DNA of 5,910 bases, from the NCBI GenBank assembly GCA_900550635.1, contig URSZ01000133.1, forward strand, positions 1 to 5,910. The letters run 5' to 3'. Both the position numbers and the translations under genes were made by a program. A model generated the notes under the pieces. That model worked only from the letters and a program-made list of their open reading frames with translations. It had not been told where the DNA came from and made no database searches. Each line of letters begins with the position of its first letter. The stretch's first letter is position 1. Below, in pieces: positions 1 through 5,645 of this stretch. Source of the DNA: an uncultured Prevotella sp. (GTDB lineage: Bacteria; Bacteroidota; Bacteroidia; Bacteroidales; Bacteroidaceae).

Positions 1-50
1 GTGTTCCAAAACATGGTTGTGGAGCAACTTGGCAGTTTAAACTTTGCTAA
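1..50 (+). other. Probable 3' tail of an upstream operon gene, reading frame undecided
   Basis: The bases before the first complete gene probably encode the C-terminus of a preceding polysaccharide gene, since the operon is tightly packed. All three plus frames are open from the window edge for a short way. Frame 3 ends at a TAA at 48-50, nine bases before the next start. Frame 2 ends at 38-40. Frame 1 runs to a TAA at 79-81, which would overlap the next gene by 22 bases. The frame 3 ending fits the spacing elsewhere in the operon best, but nothing in the few residues identifies a family, and coding here is not proven. Confidence 0.3.
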
Positions 51-59
51 TTTGGTAAC

Positions 60-524
60 ATGCGGACATTCATTAAATTAATAAGGCGGTTGCGTTCTTC
101 TGTCGGAAAAAAATTATTCGATAAATGCGGAAAGAATATCAATATAGAAAAAGGTGCAGACTTTGGCACAGGTAGAGGAATTTCAGTAGGTGATAATTCG
201 GGTTTAGGCATCAATTGCAAGGTTCGAGGTCCTCTTGATATAGGCGATAACGTTATGATGGGTCCGGATGTTATTATACTGACAAATTCACATAATTTTG
301 GAAGAACCGACATACCGATGAATGTACAAGGGCATACTGTGCCTAAGAAAGTAAAGATTGGAAGCGATGTTTGGATCGGAACACGAGTTATAATACTTCC
401 GGGAGTGACTGTAGGCAATGGTTCTATTATCGGAGCCGGTGCGGTGGTAACCAAGGATGTTCCGAATATGGCGGTTGTAGGTGGTTGCCCGGCAAAGATA
501 ATAAAGTATAGAGGTGCTTTATAA
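60..524 (+). CDS. Left-handed beta-helix (hexapeptide repeat) acetyltransferase, probable polysaccharide O-acetyltransferase
   Basis: This 154-residue protein belongs to the hexapeptide-repeat acyltransferases, close in style to the WcaF/LacA/NodL group, which move acetyl from acetyl-CoA to a sugar hydroxyl in the cytoplasm. Repeats with I/V/L at every sixth position run from about residue 27 to 130 and form the beta-helix. An N-S-H-N segment at 76-79 supplies the likely catalytic histidine, H78. The stretch 103-151 holds the family's C-terminal signature, with D-V-W-I-G, then G-A-G-A-V-V, then G-C-P-A-K-I-I. The basic N-terminus (1-18) is not a signal peptide. The ATG at 60 is the first start after in-frame stop 48-50; no Shine-Dalgarno sequence is seen. 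A 57-nt gap precedes the next gene. O-acetylation of the polysaccharide repeat is inferred from context; N-acetylation of an amino sugar, as in PglD-type beta-helix enzymes, cannot be excluded. Confidence 0.9.
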   Translation: MRTFIKLIRRLRSSVGKKLFDKCGKNINIEKGADFGTGRGISVGDNSGLGINCKVRGPLDIGDNVMMGPDVIILTNSHNFGRTDIPMNVQGHTVPKKVKIGSDVWIGTRVIILPGVTVGNGSIIGAGAVVTKDVPNMAVVGGCPAKIIKYRGAL

Positions 525-581
525 TAAAATAGAACTAAAATTTTTATGTAGATTGGCGAAACAGCTTGCGAAATATAAAGA

Positions 582-1610
582 ATGAAATATTTGGTTTTAG
601 GTTATTTCGGTTATAAAACAAATCAATTGGACGGTCAGACAGTAAAGACAAGAGATTTGTTTCGTTTATTAGAAGAAAATATCGGAAAAGATAAGGTTGA
701 TTATTTTGACACACAGAATTTTCAATACGGCATAAGCAATGTCTTTGTTATGTTTAAGAAAATAATGTCGTGTCGGTATTTGTTTTATTTGCCGGCTCAC
801 AATAATTTGAAATACATTTTTCCGATTCTATTTCCCTTATCGAAAATATTCAGATTTAATATATTGTATTTTATCGTTGGTGGTTGGCTCGTTGAGTATT
901 TGTCAACAAAACCGTTACATAAATGGATGTTAAAACGTATAAACGGAATATTTTCTGAAACGAAACTAATGAAAATATCTTTGGAGGATAATTACGGATT
1001 TGATAACGTCACGGTATTTCCGAATTTCAGATTTTCTGTTTTTGTTCCTACAATGCATCATGAAAAGGGGAAATTGAAACTTGTGTTTTTAGCCAGGATA
1101 AATAAAATGAAAGGTCTTGATGTTATATTTTCGCTGGCTTCTAACATACGGGATAAAGGTTTGTCTGATGTGATTAGTGTTGATTTCTACGGACCTGTTT
1201 ATGAGAAAGACAAGGGATATTTTTTTAAAGAGTTGGGAAAGTATAGCTTTTTGTCGTATAAAGGAGAGTTACAACCGTCGGATATAAATAAGACTATAGA
1301 AAAATATGATGTAATGTTGTTGCCCACTCATTACTTTACTGAAGGACTCCCAGGTTCGGTACTTGATGCATATATGTCTGGTATACCAATTATTGTGTCA
1401 AAATGGAAACATGCAGACGAGTTTGTGGAGGATGGTATAACAGGTTTTATAATTCCTTTTGAAAACGGGATACAGGAATTTGAAGAACGTGTGGAGTTTC
1501 TATATAAGAACCCCGATTTACTTTCGGAGATGAAAAAGAATGCTTATGAGGAAAGTCATAAGTATAGCTCTGGTTATGCATGGAGAATAATAAAAAAATA
1601 TATAGCATAA
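582..1610 (+). CDS. Glycosyltransferase, GT4-like, GT-B fold
   Basis: This 342-residue protein is a retaining GT-B glycosyltransferase of the glycosyl transferases group 1 (GT4) type, expected to add a sugar from a nucleotide donor to the lipid-linked repeat unit on the inner face of the inner membrane. The C-terminal donor domain is clear. A strand and loop at 167-178 (V-F-L-A-R-I-N-K-M-K-G) carries the phosphate-binding Arg172 and Lys177. The E-x7-E region at 254-262 reads E-G-L-P-G-S-V-L-D, so the second acidic residue is Asp, as in many capsule-cluster members. A G-I-P-I-I-V-S strand (267-273) and D-G-I-T-G-F (284-289) follow. The N-terminal acceptor domain (1-160) is divergent, with a hydrophobic stretch around 78-103 that may contact the membrane. 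Donor and acceptor cannot be read from sequence. The next gene starts 3 nt after the stop, so the two are probably co-translated. Confidence 0.9.
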   Translation: MKYLVLGYFGYKTNQLDGQTVKTRDLFRLLEENIGKDKVDYFDTQNFQYGISNVFVMFKKIMSCRYLFYLPAHNNLKYIFPILFPLSKIFRFNILYFIVGGWLVEYLSTKPLHKWMLKRINGIFSETKLMKISLEDNYGFDNVTVFPNFRFSVFVPTMHHEKGKLKLVFLARINKMKGLDVIFSLASNIRDKGLSDVISVDFYGPVYEKDKGYFFKELGKYSFLSYKGELQPSDINKTIEKYDVMLLPTHYFTEGLPGSVLDAYMSGIPIIVSKWKHADEFVEDGITGFIIPFENGIQEFEERVEFLYKNPDLLSEMKKNAYEESHKYSSGYAWRIIKKYIA

Positions 1611-1613
1611 GCA

Positions 1614-2615
1614 ATGATCTCTGTAATCTGTCCTATATATAATGAAGAAAAATATATTGTAAGGTGCGTAGAATCTATACTTAGGCAAGACTACCCTATG
1701 GATGATATAGAAGTGTTGCTGGTGGATGGAATGAGTTCAGATGAAACAAGAAGCAAAATTAAGCCTTACTGTGACAAGTATAAATTCATTCATGTTTTAG
1801 ACAATACACATAGAACGGTTCCTTATGCAATGAATATAGGTATAAAAGCTGCAAAAGGAGACGTAATAATACGTTTGGATGCTCATGCAATTTATCCAGA
1901 AAATTATTTTTCCAAGCTTGTACGTTATTTGAATGAATTGAATGCAGATAACGTAGGTGCTGTTTGTAAGACATTACCGGCAAAGGATTCTCCCAAATGC
2001 AAAGCCATAGCAGCAGCGTTAAGCAGCGCTTTTGGAATGGGAAATTCTTATTTTCGAATAGGAGCAGCGCAGATTATGCAAGTCGACACCGTTCCTTTTG
2101 GATGTTATAGGAGAAATGTTTTTGATAAAATCGGCCTGTACGATAACGAACTTATAAGAAATCAGGATGATGAGCTAAATGCCCGATTGAAAAAACATGG
2201 AGGTAAGATTTATCTTATTCCAGATTTGGTGGTAGATTATTATGCGCGCGACACGATAAAAAAAACAGGAAAAATGTTCTATCAATATGGACTATATAAA
2301 CCGTTGGTAAATAAAAAGGTTGGAAGTCCTGCTACGGTTCGACAATTTTTCCCAGTTGCTTTTGTACTTGGTATCGTTTTAGGATTTGTGGCTGGATTAC
2401 TGAATCGTTATTTGCTAGTTGCTTATATTTTCGTGTTGGTTTTATACTTCGCATTGGCTTTAATGTTTAGTTTGAAGTCATCATTTTTTATAAAACAAGT
2501 ATTTTTCCAAATAATAACATATTTCGTTGTGCATGTAAATTACGGGTACGGTTATTTGGTCGGTTTATATAAAGTTTTTACTCATAAAAGTCTAACGGCA
2601 AAAGTTAATAGATAA
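1614..2615 (+). CDS. Glycosyltransferase family 2, ExoA-like, with C-terminal membrane helices
   Basis: This 333-residue protein has an N-terminal GT-A (GT2) domain at about 1-235, resembling the succinoglycan enzyme ExoA, which makes beta-linked transfers to lipid-linked intermediates. Visible motifs are the opening strand V-I-C-P-I-Y-N-E-E (4-12), L-L-V-D-G (35-39) with the nucleotide-binding Asp38, R-L-D-A-H (87-91) as the metal-binding D-x-D equivalent, and N-Q-D-D-E-L-N (183-189), which holds the likely catalytic base. The C-terminus carries about two or three hydrophobic segments, near 245-262, 265-287 and 296-313, which should anchor it in the inner membrane. The start lies 3 nt after the preceding stop with no Shine-Dalgarno sequence, and the next gene follows after 14 nt. 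An A8 run at 2258-2265 lies inside the gene, but such runs are unremarkable in this A/T-rich DNA. The linkage and sugar are unknown. Confidence 0.92.
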   Translation: MISVICPIYNEEKYIVRCVESILRQDYPMDDIEVLLVDGMSSDETRSKIKPYCDKYKFIHVLDNTHRTVPYAMNIGIKAAKGDVIIRLDAHAIYPENYFSKLVRYLNELNADNVGAVCKTLPAKDSPKCKAIAAALSSAFGMGNSYFRIGAAQIMQVDTVPFGCYRRNVFDKIGLYDNELIRNQDDELNARLKKHGGKIYLIPDLVVDYYARDTIKKTGKMFYQYGLYKPLVNKKVGSPATVRQFFPVAFVLGIVLGFVAGLLNRYLLVAYIFVLVLYFALALMFSLKSSFFIKQVFFQIITYFVVHVNYGYGYLVGLYKVFTHKSLTAKVNR

Positions 2616-2629
2616 ATCCATTATATATT

Positions 2630-3832
2630 ATGTATAATAAGAAGATTCCTTTTTCTCCTCCTGATATAACAGAAGAAGAAGTAAAATTGGTTAGTGAGGC
2701 TTTGTTGTCAGGTTGGATAACCACAGGCCCGAAAACTAAAGAGTTTGAAAAGAAAATAGCAGAATATTGCCATACGGATAAAGCTGTTTGTCTAAACTCG
2801 GCAACAGCTTGCATGGAGATGATTTTGCGCGTTTTGGGGGTAGGTTCGGGTGATGAAGTAATAGTTCCTGCGTATACTTATACGGCAACGGCAAGTGTCG
2901 TATGCCACGTAGGCGCGAAGCTTGTTTTCGTAGATGTTGCTTCAGGTTCTTTTGAAATGGATTATGATAGGTTGGCTGCAGCGATAACTCCAAATACAAA
3001 AGTAATAACTCCTGTTGATTTAGGTGGTGTTATCTGCAATTACAACAAGGTGTTTGATATTGTTGAAAGTAAAAAATCTCTATTCCGTCCAAACAATGAC
3101 ATACAAAAAGCATTTGGCCGTATCATTGTAATGGCCGACGCTGCACATGCTTTCGGTGCTCATGTAGGTGAAAAGATGTGTGGCGAAATTGCCGACTTCA
3201 CTTCTTTTTCGTTTCACGCTGTTAAAAATTTGACGACAGCAGAAGGAGGTGCATTAACTTGGAGAAACGTAAATGGCATTGATAATGATTGGCTGTATAA
3301 CCAATTCCAACTATTGTCTTTACATGGTCAAAGTAAGGATGCATTGGCAAAAATGCAACCTGGTGCTTGGGAGTACGATATAGTTATGCCAGCCTTTAAG
3401 TGTAACATGACAGACATTATGGCTTCCATAGGGTTGGCTCAACTTAAACGTTATCCTGGTTTGTTGGCGCGAAGAAAGGAAATCATAGAACGATACAATA
3501 ACGCTTTAGAACCTTATAATGTGCAGGTTTTAAATCATTTTAATGGAGACCACGTATCGAGCGGACATTTGTATATTGTCCGTCTTTTGGATAAGACGTT
3601 AAAAGAACGGAATGATATTATTGTACGTATGGCGGAATGCGGAATAGCTTGTAATGTGCATTACAAACCGCTTCCAATGATGACAGCATATAAGAGTCTC
3701 GGCTTTGATATAGCCGATTTTCCGAATGCGTATAATCAGTTTTATAATGAAATCACTTTGCCATTGCATACCCGTCTGACGGACGAAGATGTAAGTTATG
3801 TTATAGAAAACTTCAAACAGACTATAAAATGA
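2630..3832 (+). CDS. DegT/DnrJ/EryC1/StrS-family sugar aminotransferase (nucleotide-sugar C4 amination, WcfR/PglE-like)
   Basis: This 400-residue PLP enzyme, the normal length for its family, transfers an amino group (usually from glutamate) to a 4-keto-6-deoxy nucleotide sugar in the cytoplasm. Signature elements are S-G-W-I-T-T-G-P (27-34), the phosphate-binding N-S-A-T-A (56-60), A-Y-T-Y-T-A-T (81-87), the cofactor-binding Asp170 in M-A-D-A-A-H-A-F-G-A (168-177), and Lys199 in S-F-H-A-V-K-N, the predicted Schiff-base lysine. Two oddities are visible. The usual P-V-H-L-Y-G reads P-V-D-L-G-G (128-133), and roughly 16 extra residues (about 149-164) lie before the Asp170 strand. Its closeness to a small phosphoglycosyl transferase recalls the WcfR/WcfS pair of B. 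fragilis PSA, which makes and loads 2-acetamido-4-amino-2,4,6-trideoxygalactose; that substrate is an inference. The stop overlaps the next start by 4 nt (ATGA), implying translational coupling. No 4,6-dehydratase is present in the window. Confidence 0.92.
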   Translation: MYNKKIPFSPPDITEEEVKLVSEALLSGWITTGPKTKEFEKKIAEYCHTDKAVCLNSATACMEMILRVLGVGSGDEVIVPAYTYTATASVVCHVGAKLVFVDVASGSFEMDYDRLAAAITPNTKVITPVDLGGVICNYNKVFDIVESKKSLFRPNNDIQKAFGRIIVMADAAHAFGAHVGEKMCGEIADFTSFSFHAVKNLTTAEGGALTWRNVNGIDNDWLYNQFQLLSLHGQSKDALAKMQPGAWEYDIVMPAFKCNMTDIMASIGLAQLKRYPGLLARRKEIIERYNNALEPYNVQVLNHFNGDHVSSGHLYIVRLLDKTLKERNDIIVRMAECGIACNVHYKPLPMMTAYKSLGFDIADFPNAYNQFYNEITLPLHTRLTDEDVSYVIENFKQTIK

Positions 3833-4419
3833 TAAGAACAGTAGAAGCCAAAGATCTTCGAATGATAGCTGCAATTCACAAGGAAAATTTCGGAGATCAT
3901 TTTCTAGGGAAGTTCAGCAAAGGGTTGATAGCTGAATTTTATAGTTGCTTTTTAGGAGATGAGAATTTCATAGCCTCGTTCGACGATGACGGCGAATGTC
4001 AAGGTTTTGTATTAGGGGGGGGTGGCCAACTAATTGCTAATCAAGGGAATGATTTTATAAAGGGGAATTTCCTACGTTATGCTGTTGAAATACTTTTTCG
4101 CCCAAATACATGGGGCGGAGCTATAAATAGACTGGTTCCTTTTATTAAGCGTTTAAAAAAGAAAAAGTATAGCAGAGTTAATAAAGAAACAAAATCGTCT
4201 TATTCTTTGTTGTCAATAGCTGTAAGTAAGAAATTTCAACGACAAGGAATCGCTACGGAATTAGTTAGTGCTTTTGAAAGGATATGTACATGTAACTGTT
4301 ATTATTTATCGGTACATGCAAATAATGTAAAAGCAATTTCGTTTTATAAAAAGATAGGGATGAAAGAAGTGCCGAGTAATAACAAAAGTATTCGTTTTAG
4401 GAAAGATTTATACAAGTAA
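3829..4419 (+). CDS. GNAT-family N-acetyltransferase, probably acting on the amino sugar made by the preceding enzyme
   Basis: This 196-residue protein has the GNAT fold. An N-terminal strand and helix (1-45) lead to a middle insertion of about 50 residues (67-120). The acetyl-CoA motif A at 127-150 contains Q-R-Q-G-I-A (137-142), matching the Q/R-x-x-G-x-G/A pyrophosphate loop. Motif B follows at 158-178, with S-V-H-A-N-N and S-F-Y-K-K-I-G-M. Family members in sugar loci, such as PseH and WecD, acetylate the C4 amine of nucleotide sugars; position between a sugar aminotransferase and an initiating transferase suggests the same here, but this is an inference. Start ATG overlaps the previous stop by 4 nt, and the next gene begins 3 nt after this stop. 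Residues 63-66 are four glycines encoded across an uninterrupted G8 tract (4015-4022), unusual in this A/T-rich gene and a possible slippage site. It could instead act on a peptide or another amine. Confidence 0.87.
   Translation: MIRTVEAKDLRMIAAIHKENFGDHFLGKFSKGLIAEFYSCFLGDENFIASFDDDGECQGFVLGGGGQLIANQGNDFIKGNFLRYAVEILFRPNTWGGAINRLVPFIKRLKKKKYSRVNKETKSSYSLLSIAVSKKFQRQGIATELVSAFERICTCNCYYLSVHANNVKAISFYKKIGMKEVPSNNKSIRFRKDLYK
4015..4022 (+). repeat. G8 homopolymer tract inside the GNAT gene
   Basis: Eight consecutive G residues begin exactly at codon 63 of the acetyltransferase, giving three glycine codons; the following GGC supplies a fourth. Losing one G would bring a TAA at 4031-4033 into frame. 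Gaining one would bring in the TAA at 4038-4040. Either change truncates the protein to about 68-70 residues, before the acetyl-CoA-binding motif. The window carries the full-length version. Slippage here has not been shown; it is inferred from tract length and composition. Confidence 0.85.
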
Positions 4420-4422
4420 TAA

Positions 4423-5013
4423 GTGAAGAGGTTTTTAGATATTATTTTTAGCGGTTTAGGACTAATCTGTCTTAGTCCTTTGTTTGTGTTTCTTGCCTTA
4501 TGGGTAAAACTGGACTCTCCCGGTCCGGTTTTTTACCGACAGGTGCGTGTCGGACGGAATAACAGAGATTTTAAGCTTTATAAATTCCGTTCAATGCGCG
4601 TCGACTCTGATAAAAAAGGATTGATAACAATAGGTGGACATGACCCGCGTGTAACGCAGTCGGGCTATTACATAAGAAAATACAAGTTGGATGAATTCCC
4701 CCAACTGATAAATGTTTTTTTAGGTGACATGAGTCTAGTCGGTCCTCGTCCTGAAGTCCGTAAATACGTTGATATGTATACGGACGAGCAAATGCATGTG
4801 TTGGATGTCCGTCCTGGTATAACAGATATGGCTTCGATTTATTACCGTAACGAAAACGAATTGTTGGAAAAAGCGAATAATCCTGAAAAATATTACCGTG
4901 AGGTAATAATGCAAGATAAGTTACGTATAAATTTGGAATACGTAAGGAATCATTCTGTAATGGGAGATTTTAGAATGATACTTAAAACTTTATTTGTCGT
5001 TATAGCCAAATAA
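4423..5013 (+). CDS. Small monotopic phosphoglycosyl transferase (PglC/WcfS-like initiating sugar-phosphate transferase)
   Basis: This 196-residue enzyme has the size of the minimal PglC-type bacterial sugar transferases. It transfers a phospho-sugar from a UDP-sugar to undecaprenyl phosphate, the first membrane step of repeat-unit assembly. Residues 5-29 are a hydrophobic segment with a Ser-Pro at 18-19, as in the PglC re-entrant helix that dips into the inner leaflet. K-F-R-S-M (54-58) follows. The catalytic Asp-Glu pair is D90-E91 in K-L-D-E-F-P-Q-L, and S-L-V-G-P-R-P-E (104-111) is the family hallmark. The start is GTG at 4423: an in-frame TAA lies directly before it (4420-4422) and the next Met is past the membrane segment. 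It is the last gene before the terminator. With the aminotransferase and GNAT genes it forms an apparent make-and-load cassette, so its donor is probably a UDP-4-amino or 4-acylamino-6-deoxy sugar; this is an inference. Confidence 0.95.
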   Translation: MKRFLDIIFSGLGLICLSPLFVFLALWVKLDSPGPVFYRQVRVGRNNRDFKLYKFRSMRVDSDKKGLITIGGHDPRVTQSGYYIRKYKLDEFPQLINVFLGDMSLVGPRPEVRKYVDMYTDEQMHVLDVRPGITDMASIYYRNENELLEKANNPEKYYREVIMQDKLRINLEYVRNHSVMGDFRMILKTLFVVIAK

Positions 5014-5033
5014 AAAGTATAACTTTTATATTT

Positions 5034-5072
5034 AATGTCCGGGGCGTGTAAATGTCCCGGACATTTTTGTTT
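5034..5072 (+). terminator. Rho-independent terminator closing the polysaccharide operon
   Basis: The arms AATGTCCGGG (5034-5043) and CCCGGACATT (5056-5065) are perfectly complementary over 10 bp. The stem can extend four more pairs inward (5044-5047 with 5052-5055, including two G-U pairs) to a GTAA loop at 5048-5051, a GNRA-type tetraloop in RNA. A T-rich tail (5064-5072, interrupted by one G) follows. It begins 21 nt after the stop of the phosphoglycosyl transferase gene and marks the operon end. Confidence 0.9.
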
Positions 5073-5086
5073 AATGGAATAATATT

Positions 5087-5096
5087 ATTTCGAAAT
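5087..5096. repeat. ATTTCGAAAT palindrome, first copy
   Basis: A perfect 10-bp palindrome whose core recurs exactly at 5219-5228. Its right half, CGAAATGTT (5091-5099), recurs at 5333-5341, and the reverse complement of that half lies at 5309-5317. The sites cluster only in this intergenic stretch. A role as a protein-binding site is possible but not shown. Confidence 0.5.
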
Positions 5097-5187
5097 GTTC
5101 TGCGCATGGAGGTTTTAACTATTGTAAATGAAAAAACGGGGGTGGAATGGGAGGCTTTTTACCGGGGGTTGGAGAAAAGAAAAAATA

Positions 5188-5244
5188 GGTGGGACATATT
5201 TTAAAATACAAGGCACATATTTCGAAATATGTCCGACCTTTTTT
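5188..5244 (+). terminator. Terminator-like hairpin followed by T6
   Basis: GGTGGGACATATTTT (5188-5202) pairs with GAAATATGTCCGACC (5224-5238) at 14 of 15 positions, counting one G-U pair; the single mismatch is 5191/5235. The loop is 21 nt. T6 (5239-5244) follows directly. The arm sequence GGGACAT/ATGTCC echoes that of the operon terminator upstream. It could be a second terminator catching read-through, or an interspersed repeat with terminator form. The nested palindrome at 5215-5232 offers a competing fold. Confidence 0.5.
5192..5233. repeat. Two adjacent 21-bp near-palindromic units (5192-5212 and 5213-5233)
   Basis: The second unit contains a perfect 18-bp palindrome, ACATATTTCGAAATATGT (5215-5232). 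The first contains a perfect 12-bp palindrome, TATTTTAAAATA (5197-5208). Aligned directly, the units match at 14 of 21 positions, including an unbroken ACATATTT. Their symmetry centres are exactly 21 bp apart, about two helical turns, as expected if two dimers bound the same face of the DNA. Whether it is an operator or only a decayed repeat cannot be decided from sequence. Confidence 0.55.
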
Positions 5245-5306
5245 CGGGCGGGTGAAAAGCGCTTAAAAAGAGGCTTTTGTGCGGTGCCTCTACGTCGTAG
5301 TCGGCT

Positions 5307-5343
5307 TTAACATTTCGTGCCCGGTTGCTTGTCGAAATGTTAA
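5307..5343. repeat. Perfect 11-bp inverted repeat with 15-nt spacer
   Basis: TTAACATTTCG (5307-5317) and CGAAATGTTAA (5333-5343) are exact reverse complements, separated by 15 nt. The arms contain the same ATTTCG/CGAAAT half-sites seen in the two nearby palindromes, now spread apart. No T-run follows, so it is not an intrinsic terminator. It may be a hairpin in an RNA or a split binding site. Confidence 0.6.
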
Positions 5344-5589
5344 CTATCCGTGCGGCGCGGAAATCGCACGTTTGTTCTGTCTGGTAATGCCGCATTATGT
5401 GCGCGTTGCATGTTTGTGCCGACTGACGTTGCTGCCGGACAAGGGCTTGGGGCTTTGGGGTGTGGATTGTGGGGAGTATGAACGGGTGTACATGGTTGCG
5501 GAAAATGGATTCCCGAGCGCTCTAAAAGAGGCGCACGGGTGCGTTTTGAATGGTCTGCAGTACATTTTCCAAAATGGGGTTTATAAAAA

Positions 5590-5624
5590 GCCTGAAAAAG
5601 GCATTGCGTTTGCGCATTTTTTTT
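5590..5624 (+). terminator. Weak terminator-like hairpins with T8 tail
   Basis: GCCT (5590-5593) pairs with AGGC (5599-5602), and TGCG (5605-5608) pairs with CGCA (5613-5616), the second directly followed by T8 (5617-5624). Each stem is only 4 bp, so termination strength is doubtful. If real, it would end a transcript from within the intergenic region, for which no gene was identified. Confidence 0.3.
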
Positions 5625-5637
5625 AAATTTGCAGAGA

Positions 5638-5645
5638 TATATTTG
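5638..5645 (+). promoter_or_regulatory. Bacteroides-type -7 promoter box for the Gfo/Idh/MocA gene
   Basis: TATATTTG matches the Bacteroidota -7 consensus TAnnTTTG at every fixed position. It lies 40 nt before the ATG at 5686, leaving a leader of roughly 30 nt. No TTTG sits at the ideal -33 distance. The nearest candidates, 5609-5612 and 5628-5631, are about 25 and 6 nt upstream of the box, where about 19-20 nt is usual. The region at the right distance is T-rich. The call rests on the -7 match and position. Confidence 0.45.

Noticed and set aside
47..454. 135-codon minus-strand open frame opposite the beta-helix acetyltransferase
   Set aside because: Its proline/threonine/isoleucine-rich product is the antisense shadow of the hexapeptide repeats, and the plus-strand gene is well supported.
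2258..2265. A8 run in the GT2 gene as a second phase-variation tract
   Set aside because: Short A runs are common by chance in this A/T-rich DNA; only the G8 tract stands out against the local composition.
5137..5170. G-rich stretch as a G-quadruplex
   Set aside because: Only three runs of three or more G are present, so a stable three-tier quadruplex cannot form from this segment alone.
5128..5310. 60-codon plus-strand open frame after the terminator
   Set aside because: It runs through the inverted repeats and the hairpin-T6 element, encodes a basic low-complexity product and matches no family I recognise.
5087..5343. Inverted repeats as ends of an insertion sequence or as an invertible capsule promoter
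   Set aside because: No transposase or invertase gene or remnant lies between or beside them, no target duplication was seen, and the segments between arms are too short or lack a promoter box.
5279..5626. 115-codon plus-strand open frame from a GTG start
   Set aside because: The product is cysteine-rich without a motif, overlaps several hairpins and ends in the T8 tail; no upstream start signal is evident.
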